NCBI RefSeq assembly: GCF_964204645.1
Contig: NC_134032.1
Coordinates: 9,168,275-9,232,274, forward strand
Direction: 5' to 3'
DNA length: 64,000 bases
Source: Tubulanus polymorphus
Taxonomy: Eukaryota; Nemertea; Palaeonemertea; Tubulaniformes; Tubulanidae
The notes under the pieces are model-generated. The model ran no database searches. It worked only from the letters and a program-made list of their open reading frames with translations, and had not been told where the DNA came from. The translations under genes were made by a program, and so were the position numbers. This document shows, one piece after another, positions 28,911 through 39,179 of this stretch (positions within the stretch are counted from its first letter, which is position 1; every line of letters begins with the position of its first letter).

Positions 28911-29922
28911 GGATATCTATGTCATAGGGTAGAGGAGAATGGGAGGGCAGGTAACTGTGCATAGAATAGCGTACAAGGATTTCTTTTTAATGTGCGATAA
29001 TGGACACCATTCAATTAGCCAGGGCATAGTAAATACATTTAATATTTCATTTAATATAAATTTCAGCGTCTCCGATCACGAAGAAAAACTGGGGAGGACT
29101 CTGCAGATAAAAGATCTGGAAGATAAAAGGAACAAAACAAAGTGAAACGAATTTCCGCTACACTGGGATGGAATGTTTCCCATTACTGTATTCGGGGATC
29201 CGTCGATACTTTTAAACGCATCATGCCTCAAAACATCTTTTTAGGAAAGCTTTTTACCATTTACTGAATAATGTCTACAGTTTCAGTGTTTTTTATGTTC
29301 TTGCTTTGCAATGGCATTTTAATAATTCTAGGTAGTTAACTGCAGAAGATTAAATTCGCCTCAGGGCAGGTTGATATCTGCAGAAGCTAAATTCGCCTGT
29401 CGGGGCGAATTAGATCATCGGCTAGAATGGATTAAAAAAACAAATTTTAGTTTAACTGTCAGTCCTTTCTGAAGACTTATCAGGTATCTACAACAAAAAT
29501 GATTGAGCTAGGCCACCCGGCCTAAAATGTTCTCAGAAGTCAAAAGTTGAAATAGATAGTACCACCGCTGGGCCGTCCCGGTCGGGCCGCATACGCGAAA
29601 CACCTCAAGTTTATCAATCATTTTTATTTTTCCCAAAAAAATCTTACAATAAATCATACAACAATTTTGAACAATTCGATATGCATTCGATATCCGATTA
29701 AATTTGAAATCAGCAAGCGCTGATAAGGCGCATAAACTTTTAACTGGTAGAGGCACCGATTATTCACAATATCGACGAGAGAAGTTACCCTTTCTCGCAT
29801 CGAATTTTAACTATGTATTGTTTACCGGTACATCGACTGGCCCGCGAATACGAATCGCTCCGAGTCCGTATTTTACTTGTCGGTGAGAGTTGAGGAATGC
29901 TCCGGTACTTACCAGTTTCAAG
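28911..29922. other. stretch without a supported gene
   Basis: A small direct repeat (CTGCAGAAG..TAAATTCGCCT at about 29340 and 29377) is visible. The part just before 29923 becomes CpG-richer and may be promoter for the exon that follows. Confidence 0.4.
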
Positions 29923-30059
29923 ATGGCAGCGCCCATGGACTGCCACGCCTTGCGCGCTATCTCGCAGGATTTGGCCCGCGCTGGAAGTTACGAAAAGTTT
30001 AATTCGACGATTAACGATATATTCGAAAACTACAAACCTTTCCACACGTCAAAATCCGG
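29923..30059 (+). CDS. candidate host first coding exon
   Basis: AAG-ATGGCAGCGCC is a good initiation context and also the YY1 motif (AAGATGGC) often placed at metazoan start sites. The frame MAAPMDCHALRAISQDLAR then AGSYEKFNSTINDIFENYKP runs 45 codons plus two bases to a GTAAGT donor. Codon use is more GC-rich than the transposon genes around it. I do not recognise the protein. No following exon was found in the window; the next 2 kb holds a minus-strand MULE pseudogene. Confidence 0.5.
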
Positions 30060-30285
30060 GTAAGTTTCCTAAATTATGCTTTTTTTCTGTGTTTACATTC
30101 TAGTCGCACTATTTATCGACCGCAACCCGCGGAAATCACTCCTATATAGCCAAATGTTAAGTTGAGCGCACACGGGTTTAGCGATGGGCTTGGATTTTAT
30201 TTCCGGGTTGTTGATAATCTCGCGAGAATGGTGCTAAATATGAACTGCGAATAAATTCAAAATATCACGGAAATACCTTGTGTTT

Positions 30286-30411
30286 GAAAATCGTCGGTTC
30301 AAGTTTCCAGTTAGCATTTTCTCAAAAACTATATACACGCACTCACCTTTTCCAAGATTTCCCAAATTTTTGGAGAAAATGCTTACTGGAAACTTGAACC
30401 GACAGATTTTC
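30286..30411. repeat. inverted repeat, about 43-bp arms
   Basis: 30286-30328 (TCGGTTCAAGTTTCCAGT) pairs with 30367-30411 (ACTGGAAACTTGAACCGA) with three or four mismatches and a loop of about 38 nt. It could be a foldback MITE. It is flanked by a word (AAATATCACGGAAATACCTTGTG, 30258-30280) found inverted at 36.68-36.71 kb. Confidence 0.85.
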
Positions 30412-30589
30412 ATTGAAATGTAGTTGGCTGATGCGAAAACTGATACCTACTTCCGGTAACGAACGTTAGGCCTATAACCCGTATTACAACACGATTCACC
30501 GGCATCTCGGCCCACTGCCAACTTGTCCCATTGCCGAGTCGGACCACTGACTCGGCCCACTGGCAAACTCAGCCCACTAATGCGTGCAG

Positions 30590-30664
30590 TATTCCCAGCG
30601 TGGGATTCGATTCCGGAACCTACAGGCTACGAGGCGGACACTCTACCAGCTACGCCATGGAGAC
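30590..30664 (-). mobile_element. tRNA-like sequence (A and B boxes)
   Basis: The minus strand reads TGGCGTAGCTGGTAGAGTG (A box), then a CTCGTAG loop, then GGAATCGAATCCC (B-box-like). The T-arm has an extra base and the acceptor stem pairs poorly, so a pseudo-tRNA or SINE head is more likely than a tRNA-Thr(CGT) gene. Confidence 0.45.
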
Positions 30665-30827
30665 ACGCGCAATACTCTCACATATAATTAGTTCAAGAAG
30701 GCTATGATTACGAAATTGCCGAGGGCTTACGACGGTCTGCAAACTTTCTTTTCTGCTAACTTACAGATAAATAAAAGTTATGAAATCATAATGGAAGATA
30801 ACGTTCGGATTAATTTTATTCAATTAA

Positions 30828-32287
30828 TCAATATTTTTCAAATTGAATATATCGTAATTCAAGACCTTTTACTGCTTTGTGAACTTGATTTTTGACGACT
30901 TTGAATGTTGCGTCCATGTACCAACGTTTGCTGCCGTTCAGAATATCGACCTGCTTACGTGTTGCAAATATGAGGTCTCCTATCATCTGAAAAAAGTATC
31001 TATGATGAAAGCTGTAGAAAATACTCTGATTCGCTTGAATCTGCGTATTTTTGGAAAGCCGATTGTGTTTATTTTTCAATTTTCAAGTTTGTTTCAGTTA
31101 ATTACTCGAATTAATGATTGAGCGAGAATGCTAATAGATCGATACTATACGAAAAACCCGTCGGCAATGAATTCAGTTTCCAACTGAAAATGCAAGTCAT
31201 TCGGGTGATCAGGTCGCGCTCTTTTGCCCTGTCTCGCCAAATTGTCGGGAGCTGGAACAGAATCAATGGCCATGTTTTCGTCGGTGACCTGTTCACGCAT
31301 CACCTCCTCTACGATTGCCGCAGCTGAGCGAAAGACATTTTGTTTCGCCCGTTTTTTCCTTTTTCACTTCTGTTCTAATCCTAGCAGCTACTGCGACTCT
31401 GGCACCTAAAAGAACAAAAGTTAATTCATCAAAGATCATTTCAATTACAATTAGGGTCAGAAAACTGCATTCATTTGTGTTCTCCATATTGCGTTCCAAA
31501 AACTTTCACTTTCCGTGTGCCTCCCTAAAAAAATTAAACTTATTCGATAAATCTAATGAACTATAGTTATCTGCCTACCTGGAGGATGATTGTGCTCCGA
31601 AAGTCTCCAGTATTCCGTGGCATTCTGTATCAAAGATGCTTTGCAATTTATGAGCTTATTTCTTACAGAGCACCTCCAATGAACTGTTGAATTAGTTGCA
31701 CGTTTTTTTGTGTACGAGAAGCCCAGTGAATCCAACAATTTGTCTTGTCCCCTCTTTGGAAGAAGATGATACCTGAAAAAGGGAACATTATCATATATGA
31801 ATAAAATTATAGATAAAAATTGAAATACTTATCTTCATTCAACGTAGTTATATAGATGAAGCAATTTATGAGTAATTTTGACAAAATACCTTGGTGTATG
31901 TAATTTCTTCGTCATCTTTGACCTCTCTGGGTACAGGGTCTCTGATCGAAGATTCATCGAAATCCATCGGTTCGATGGTTCTCGGACTGGTGGAAAGGCA
32001 TCATCAGTCGACAAGCGAAGGCTCGCCCTCTGTGCCGCTCCAGTCGCCAACGATAACCGTGTACTTTCTGCCTGGGGTATCGCTGGTTAAGTCCCCTGTA
32101 GACGACAAGGAATGCACTTCCACGGAATGTCCTTGCCACTTTTCACTGCTTCCATGTACGTTTCCCGGGTGATTCCAGTCTTGCGGATTCGGTGCTGCCA
32201 TTTCCCGCAATCGTCACACGATATACCCTCTTGCCTTGGTCTGACTTCCTCCTCGCAAGAAATACATGTTGAATCTCCGGAGGGCAT
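30828..32287 (-). pseudogene. PHD-FLYWCH-MULE gene remnant
   Basis: ATG at 32287 (MPSGDSTCISCEEEVRPR). A PHD-type finger follows (CISC, CDDC, WQHR, WKCIPC), with one expected Cys replaced by Arg in HRIRKTG. A linker exon precedes a FLYWCH zinc finger at 31777-31573 (GFSYTKKR, VHWRC, NCKASL, HNHPP). Then a stretch with PNDLHFQLETEFIADGFFV and IFATRKQVDILNGSKRWYMD, ATFKVVKN, the first catalytic block of a MULE transposase. A frameshift lies near 31330 and a stop follows GFFV at about 31150. Everything past the first Asp block is missing. PHD-FLYWCH-MULE genes are multicopy in molluscs and lancelets. Confidence 0.75.
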
Positions 32288-32635
32288 AATAATCGCTGTT
32301 CTCAAGTCGTCGTTATCGCTTTAGCAAAATGCTGAATAGTGCTAACCCGCAGAAAAATCTAGGGGTTTATATACCATCTGCAGTTCCAATGGCAAACTAA
32401 TTAGTCAGGATCAATCAGAATTCCAATCTACTCACCAAACAGATCAGTTTCTTTCTTAATTAATGATTAGTTCGATTGATAATTAGTGCTGATTACTGTT
32501 CATCCGTTCATACTCACTTTGATAATACTTTTCCATCTAAAAATGCACAATTCTGTGGAAAAAAAACCTGGGAATTTCACCGTGAAATAGCATATTTTCA
32601 TTTTTGGAAACTTTAAACTTATTGTCAATCATTTT

Positions 32636-32785
32636 TAGCCCACTTGGGACTTTAGTCCCAGCGGGCTATTGCGTTCACTTTTCGCCGTCCGTCCGTAGAC
32701 AGAATCCAGTTATTTTGGGAAGTTTTGAAAACGCTTCAAGGTAATGTCTTGATATTTGGTTTATACATGTTTAGCAACGGGTTCT
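32636..32785 (+). repeat. dispersed repeat copy
   Basis: Begins AGCCCACTTGGGACTTTAGT and continues with CCGTCCGTAGACAGAATCCAG, TTATTTTGGGAAGTTTTGAAA and TTGATATTTGGTTTATACATG. It is the cleanest copy of the family also seen at 19.4, 23.7, 36.4 and 39.2 kb. Confidence 0.75.
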
Positions 32786-32832
32786 CCACCATTTTAGCAA
32801 CGGACTTTTCGCGTGTTGCCAATTTTACAAAA

Positions 32833-33307
32833 CTGAAAATTCAAACGATTGAATTTATGTGTTAATACCAGTTTATTTTACGTCTTAATCAGTTGGATAG
32901 CAGGCACAGAGTGTTATGATAATTAGTTAACAGTATACACAGAATAGAATTAAATATCATTACTTGGTTAATCAAACTACATCAGATCGTAACTGAAATT
33001 GTCCTAAAATTACTTTTCTTTAACTACATACTTAATACAAAGGCCTATTTCTACAAACAAACAATCATTAGCTGTCATTTTAGGTTAAATACCTAATCTA
33101 TAAAATTTGACTCTCAGTACCAAATGTACGTGTTACATAAAGGTCTGATTTCTCAGCTAAGCCTAGGTACACATTTATGCCAAAACATATGTAAAATTTA
33201 ACTATGAAAAATGGATGTAACTCACCTGAAAATTCAAACGATTGAATTTATGTGTTAATACCAGTTTATTTTACGTCTTAATCAGTTGGATAGCAGGCAC
33301 AGAGTGA
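32833..33307. repeat. pair of 80-bp direct repeats
   Basis: 32833-32913 and 33227-33307 are essentially identical (both start CTGAAAATTCAAACG and end GGCACAGAGTG), about 394 bp apart. Nothing coding lies between them. Confidence 0.85.
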
Positions 33308-33620
33308 TCAAATCTGTGCTGCCAAAAACCAAGTTGATTAAGACACTCCCATCAAGAAATTAGTGACCAAAACTTCTAGCGATTGGTTCATCCAAATCTT
33401 AGTGACATATTAAGACACTAATTACCTGATGAGAGGTTAACTAGTTGCGAGGGCAGGTGAGTTGAGAGTTGTTTATATTGCTATTACATCACTTATTCAA
33501 AAATAGTGCCAGTTCGCTAGGCAGACAAAATACTCAATAAACAAGACAGCCTACTTGAGCTGCCAAAACGGTATCCGGGTAAAAGTGACAAAGACTAAGG
33601 GTTAGATCCATTAGCCCTGG

Positions 33621-36050
33621 GATGCCCAAAGTACCAAAAAATTTGCTGAAAATTATATACCTTTGGGACTAGCCTAAATATGGTGCAAATAGTTTATCCC
33701 TATCAAAAATTTTGGTAACCAAGGGTGATGACCTACTTTTCTGAGCTGTCCCATATATGGAACACCGGGCATTTATGACTTGTACTAATACTTAACTTGA
33801 TTCAACAAAGAACACTAATTAGGCCACTAATGTATGCTATAATATCAATCAACTTTTATTCTTATTCCACTATTGTATAATAACTACAAATGGCTATAAA
33901 TGAACTCCTCGGCTAACCTCGGACATCGCTCAATTTACAGTTATTTTATATGATATGCTCTATAACAGTTACGGTTTTCAGTAAAACAAAGGAGAACTTC
34001 ACATTTCTCACATCTGGTGTCCGTTTTAGAACTACAAACTACGCAACGGGCCCTTTTATCTGCCTTCACAGGCCAATGAGCAACCTGATCATATCGGCTG
34101 TCAACGTCTGGCAAAACGCGTATCATTTTTGGAGGAACATATTGTGATGGTGAACCTGCTGCATCCGATGGCCGTCCCCTTCTCTTTGCCATGCCACATG
34201 TAACTAATGCTTTTGCTACCTGAGTTTGAAATACGCGGAGTTTTATTTTACTGGGCGTACCAAGGAGATTTGCATCGCGCTTATAAAGTAGCCATGCATT
34301 GATACAAGCTATACTAACATAACTCCAAAACAATATGGTATACCATCGTTTCGTTCTCATACGAAATTTACATTTAGCCAAATATGCGTCTAGCATATCT
34401 ACACCACCCATGTGGTTATTATACTCTTTTACCATGAATGGCCGACTGATCTCCTTATAGGCTTTGGCAGTCTTATCCCATCGTTTACATTTGTCTAACG
34501 GTTCAGGTCCTACATACGTTGACATCAAAGTTACCGCCTTTGTGTCCTTCCAGCGACAGCATACTACATTTTCTTTGTTCTCTACATAATAATCATATTC
34601 ACCTCTGGTTTTCAGCTGATTATCGGTTTTGAGTGGACAACCACTAACACGATTTGCCCTAACTGTACCAACATAATAAATTCCGCGTTGTACCAACTTC
34701 AACAAAAGTTGTAATGAGGTGAACAGGTTATCAGCAAAAACTATATAACCACAGTTATCGGCAAGGGATTGGCATAGTTTGAAGACAATATGAGTTCCAA
34801 GAGAATCAACCCGTTGTTCGGCACTATTTTTTCCTTGATACATCTCGAAATCATGTAAAAAGCCATCGCTACCGCACCTGGCCCACATTTTGAACCCCCA
34901 CAGATGAGGTTTTCCTCGGATATATTGACGAATTCCACTAAACTTCCCTTTATAGCTGATCATTTGCTCGTCAACGCACTGGTACTGTTCTGGAGTCACG
35001 AGAAGACATTGTTGTCGAAATTTATCAATAAATGGCTGCAACTTCCACACTTTATTTTTCTTCATATCATCCGTTACAGCTTCATTATTGACAAAGTGTA
35101 AATACCGCTGCAAGGTCTCGAACCTATTTCGCGGCATCACATCTGCGATAAACGGGATGCGAAGATTCACTTCCCAATACATGCGAACAGATCTCAACTG
35201 TATTAGACCCATTCTCAAATAAATTCCTAGGAATAGTTCAATCTCTTTGTAGTTTGTATTTACCGATTTATCTGGGCCTAATACTTGTGCACTATATAAA
35301 TTTGTATTTTCCACAATCAAATCTAACATGTCCCTCGTTATGAACTGGCTAAAATACCACAACGGCGTCTCAAGTTCAACCCCACGGCATATAGGTTCAA
35401 CGGCTGGGCCAGTAAAGTTTATAACTGGAGGTGTGAATTTTTTTTTTACCCACTTACAATCAGTTTTTGTACGGCTCACTACCTGACTCACACCAGCTAA
35501 TTGAGCAAGCGGAACATCGTCATCGCTTTCGCCATCGGCATCCTCATCACCATCGTCGCTATCAATATCAGATTCCCCTGCATTTCCGTCATAATCATCA
35601 TCGCTGCCCCAGCCATCATCATCATCAGATTCAGGGTCATTGCCAAAATCACTATCGTCGTCATCAATTACATCCAGAACTTGAACCAAACTGAATGCTT
35701 TTTTATTTTGTCTAGACATGGTTTTTCATGATGAGACTCAAGTATTCACCAAATCACTAAAAATACAGAAAAGAATCAAAACATTAGCCATGAGGGCATA
35801 AAAAGGCTAAATCATAGTGCTGCAGTCCATACAAACCCAAAAAGTTCCATACAAAAAATCTTATCAATCATGCTGACACCAAACATTTCTGCCCGGTGTT
35901 CCACGGGTGGGACACCACTAAAACATCGGCTTTACACACTTCACTTTATCAGCTACACCCGATAACAATGACTCTAATTATTCTTTATTATTTGTTTTAG
36001 TAAAATAACATTACAAAAGTGGTCTAATTACCTGATTCCATGCGAAATTT
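33621..36050 (-). mobile_element. piggyBac transposon, second family
   Basis: The left end CCCTGGGATGCCC at 33621 (preceded by TTAG) parallels copy 1. Subterminal inverted repeats face each other: 33748-33775 (GTCCCATATATGGAACACCGGGC) and about 35897-35925, with a further similar block at 36150-36180. The right terminus is not resolved; 36050 is an estimate by symmetry. Confidence 0.65.
33941..35719 (-). CDS. piggyBac transposase, apparently intact (592 aa)
   Basis: ATG at 35719 (MSRQNKKAFSLVQVL). It has a strongly acidic N-terminus (residues about 17-75), then the DDE_Tnp_1_7 domain with Asp blocks CVDEQMISYKGKF, VFADNLFTSLQ and MGGVDMLDAYL, and a complete C-terminal cysteine-rich zinc domain (CVVC, DTRCEKCEV, NRNCYRAYH). 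The length of about 590 residues is normal for piggyBac. There are no stops or frameshifts, unlike the three other copies in the window, so this is the one candidate for recent activity. piggyBac transposases excise and insert precisely at TTAA. About 55% similar by eye to copy 1, so a different family. Confidence 0.93.
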   Translation of the reverse strand: MSRQNKKAFSLVQVLDVIDDDDSDFGNDPESDDDDGWGSDDDYDGNAGESDIDSDDGDEDADGESDDDVPLAQLAGVSQVVSRTKTDCKWVKKKFTPPVINFTGPAVEPICRGVELETPLWYFSQFITRDMLDLIVENTNLYSAQVLGPDKSVNTNYKEIELFLGIYLRMGLIQLRSVRMYWEVNLRIPFIADVMPRNRFETLQRYLHFVNNEAVTDDMKKNKVWKLQPFIDKFRQQCLLVTPEQYQCVDEQMISYKGKFSGIRQYIRGKPHLWGFKMWARCGSDGFLHDFEMYQGKNSAEQRVDSLGTHIVFKLCQSLADNCGYIVFADNLFTSLQLLLKLVQRGIYYVGTVRANRVSGCPLKTDNQLKTRGEYDYYVENKENVVCCRWKDTKAVTLMSTYVGPEPLDKCKRWDKTAKAYKEISRPFMVKEYNNHMGGVDMLDAYLAKCKFRMRTKRWYTILFWSYVSIACINAWLLYKRDANLLGTPSKIKLRVFQTQVAKALVTCGMAKRRGRPSDAAGSPSQYVPPKMIRVLPDVDSRYDQVAHWPVKADKRARCVVCSSKTDTRCEKCEVLLCFTENRNCYRAYHIK

Positions 36051-36379
36051 TCACGATAATTTTGATTCGAATTTGCGTCATCCCAATTTCATGGGCGCGG
36101 CCATGTTGAATGCACTGCACAGACGGAAGATGTCGCAACCAGCTTCTGTTCATGTGCCGCGGGTGGGACACCGGGCAGAAGTGGTAGCAAAATATTATAA
36201 TTCGATCAAATCTTCACACAATTTTTTTTAAAGGGGGGTTGAAGGGGGTGTTCCATATATGGACATAGGAAAAATCTACAAATATGTTTTCTTAGCTACA
36301 AATGACCTGGCAAAATATTGATTACAATATTTAAACATAAAAACACAATCCGCAGTTCCAGATAAAAATACTCCTTGCT

Positions 36380-36540
36380 AAACATGTATCTACCCTAGAC
36401 ACATCTTCAGCCCAAAAACTGGCCCTGTCAGATTAAAGATGGCCGACTGGCAGCCATTGTTGTTCGCCAAAATCAGCACATTTTCGAAGTTCTCGAGGGA
36501 AATTTTGAAGACGCTTTGATCAATGGGGTTCACCATCGGC
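36380..36540 (+). repeat. dispersed repeat split by the ISL2EU-like element
   Basis: AAGATGGCCGACTGG and GAAATTTTGAAGACGCTTTGATCAA are family words. The continuation (ATTACCTTCATCTTTCATTTATATTTGAATC) lies at 39179 onward, on the other side of the inserted element. Confidence 0.55.
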
Positions 36541-36739
36541 AGATGGCGCGCGAGTACCAACCGGTATCAAATAACACTTCCGGTACAATGTCAATGGGAC
36601 AATGGGTCGTAAACTGACTCGGTTACTGATCCTTAACAGCCAATTTTATATTTGAATTTAATAGTGGACAAATAAGCAATATCAACACAAGGTATTTCTG
36701 TGATATTTTGAATTAATTCTCAATCCAGTTTAAGACAAA

Positions 36740-37326
36740 AAGCTTGTCCAGAAATATATGCCGGTAAATTTTGCGAAGCGATTTCCAACTACGAAGACGA
36801 TCCTAGATGCAACGGAAATACCAATTCAAAAACCAGGCAACGTTGAATCACAGTCCTTGACATTTTCGACGTACAAAAATAAGAACACTATGAAATCCAT
36901 GATAGGTATTTCACCACGTGGTGTAGTTACCTGTGTAAGTCATTGCTTTGGAGGTTCTTCTAGTGACCGACAGATCATCGAACGATCAAACCTTGTATAA
37001 AAAACTGAAAGAATGTTTGATCGAGGCGACAGTATCATGGCCGATTGAGGAATTCAGGTACAAGATCTCTTCAGTTCATTAGATGTGAAAGTGAACATCC
37101 CTACGTTTCTGCGAGGCAAAAGCCAGTTGTCTGCCGAAGAAGTTGTTCATGACAGACGTATCACATCGAAACGTATCCATGTAGAGCGAGTTATTGGACT
37201 GGCAAATACTTACAAAATCCTACAACATCCTTTAACACACAGCAAAGTGCCATTTGCATCTAGAATCATGTATGTGTGTTTCGTGCTATGCAACTTCAGA
37301 CCGTCGATTGTTGGTAAATTGGCATA
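36740..37326 (+). pseudogene. DDE_Tnp_4 (HARBI1/ISL2EU-type) transposase remnant
   Basis: One frame gives ILDATEIPIQKPGNVESQS and TMKSMIGISPRGVVTCVS and HCFGGSSSDRQIIE; after a shift near 36998 a second gives VNIPTFLRGKSQLSAEEVV, ERVIGLANTYKIL and ending NFRPSIVGKLA. D-x-T-E-x-P and SSSD/R-x-I-E blocks are typical of DDE_Tnp_4. The N-terminal half (THAP or HTH) is missing and the frame is broken at least once, so it is not functional. Confidence 0.75.
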
Positions 37327-39114
37327 ATTAGTGTTGCACCTAGGATTGGAATGTCCGGTCTAATATAAATCCCACAGGATCGGACGTGAACGTTGCAGCA
37401 CTTCTCAAATTCTTTTATGGCTGTTGATTCAAATTGTTTGCCGTGTATAGTTGCCGCAGTTTCAAAACTCGAGGTTAAAGAAATCAAACTTTTGCAAAGT
37501 TTTTGCTTATCATGCCTTTCCGTAATTTTGTAGATTTCTCCGAATCTTGATGCCGTAATACGCCATTGACGGAGTTCAAACCATGTTGAACATTCACTCT
37601 GTTCCCTAGTGTCCACTTCCATAGCTACGGCTTGTTCGCTTGTAACCTAAGATTAGAAAATTAGATTTTGTCATTCAAATATTTACTACAATATACCTCA
37701 TTAAAAAAACTATTTTTTCCTGGAACTTTTAAAATATGTATATACCTTGAGATGTTCTTTTACCCAATACTCGGTGAAAGGTCTCTAAGTAATCGTGGTC
37801 ATTTAGAGCAGCTCCCATATCCGCCGAATCGAATAAATATCTCATGGGGAGATCTTTTGATGTCTTATTACAGTAGTTCATTACCAAACTACGTACATGA
37901 TCTGGATATCCAGGTCTGATTCTAAATTCTAGTGGTCGTGGGTCATCTAAATTTGCTGCTCTGTTGCAGGGCAAGTCTTCTGCCTTTTTTGGAGTACCGC
38001 TACCTAAAATGATAAAAAGTTTTGTAAGATTGAAAGATAATATATCTACCCTGTTCAGTCAACCATCGTTTACATTGGTGATTAAGGATTATAGAGTATG
38101 ACATGGCCATCTGACTCCTGAACTAACTCATAACAAAATGTAAACAAAGGTTTAGTAATTACGTACCTTCATGTAACTTTCTGGGATGATGGAAAGACTG
38201 CAAAGTTTCTGTGCATGATTTTCCAACCTGAAGTTTTCCATCGTGGGAAAAAGTGGCAATCATCAACAGCACAGTCCCAATGTGTTTACATGTCGAATGC
38301 GGACCTTTTCCTGCAGGGCATTCACAGTCACTGTTTAAAAATCACCATTAGATCTCACTTTAATCTTATAAGAATATGAAACCTAAAAAAAATGGGAAAA
38401 CATTTGCCTGATAAGTTTAATACATGGTCTTCATTTTTCATTCAATTTTTGTAGGCTTACAGCCTTTATTTTACACTGAATTAGAAATAATTACTTTTTT
38501 CTTCATTGCCGCTCTGATGATTCCAGTGAAGAAGCATATGTTCGCTGTTTTTAAAAAGCTGCAAGCATCTATACAGTTTGAATCTAAAAGCTGTCTGGCT
38601 TTCTCCATTGCTTTGGAGTCCTTTGACATCTCTTTATCCGTGGCCATTCGAAATTTAAAGTACCCTCTGATGTGATCTTCTGTGATGCTTGGGAGTATAC
38701 CTCGATGTTCTGGGCATAGTTGTCGAAATCCTGTTACATCATCTGGTCATTCTGGTAAAAGTTCTCTGGGAACAATGATGCTGTCATTTTGAAAATTACT
38801 ATTTCTGTCATAAGCCTCTAACCTTAAAAGAACATAAAATATCAAGTGTCAGCTTCATCTATTAGACTAGATAGTGCTGCCGACACAAATGACGGTAGCT
38901 GGGATGTTTGAAGAAGTGAATAACATGTGTGTCTTAAATACCTGGTAGCCAAGTTGCATCAAAAGTCGAATATGCATCAAAAGCTAATTGAACGATTAAA
39001 TAGATAAGGTTACCTTTCTACTAGATCTGCTTTTCTGCCTGAAGTTTTCCCACCCCTCTTGCATAGTTCGATTTTTAATTCGTTACCTTTCAGGCCATCA
39101 TACTTGAACGCCAT
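37320..39114 (-). pseudogene. SAP-SWIM-YqaJ nuclease gene, broken
   Basis: Exon 1 (39114-39014) is a SAP motif, MAFKYDGLKGNELKIELC then SGRKADLVER. An exon at about 38825-38500 carries an in-frame TGA at 38747-38749. The exon 38330-38167 is a SWIM finger (CECPAGKGPHSTCKH). The exon 38003-37746 has a frameshift near 37785. The last (from 37646) begins the YqaJ nuclease fold (WRITASRFGEIYK) and ends at IPILGAT, just before the expected acidic active-site motif. YqaJ nucleases are lambda-exonuclease relatives. The catalytic core is lost. Confidence 0.75.
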
Positions 39115-39179
39115 TGTTTTTGCTAGTGAAGACCGGTTGATACTCGCGCGCCACCTGTCCTCGAATGCGGAGAGCCCCA

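Larger units (their letters stand above)
36540..39157. mobile_element. ISL2EU-like DNA transposon with matching terminal inverted repeats
   Basis: Terminal inverted repeats at 36544-36565 and 39132-39153 match at 21 of 22 positions (core GGCGCGCGAGTA and AACCGGT), and similarity continues outward for a few bases (CAG[AG]TGG). Inside lie two convergent genes, a DDE transposase (plus) and a SAP-SWIM-YqaJ nuclease (minus). Pairing a DDE transposase with a YqaJ-type exonuclease is the known layout of ISL2EU elements. Both genes stop abruptly where they meet (about 37325), so an internal deletion is likely. Confidence 0.75.

Noticed and set aside
30590-30664. tRNA-Thr(CGT) gene on minus
   Set aside because: Good A box but an irregular T arm and a poor acceptor stem.
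37320-37646. Phage-derived or bacterial contamination (YqaJ domain)
   Set aside because: The domain is in a spliced gene with SAP and SWIM exons and lies within eukaryotic TIRs; YqaJ is known in ISL2EU elements.
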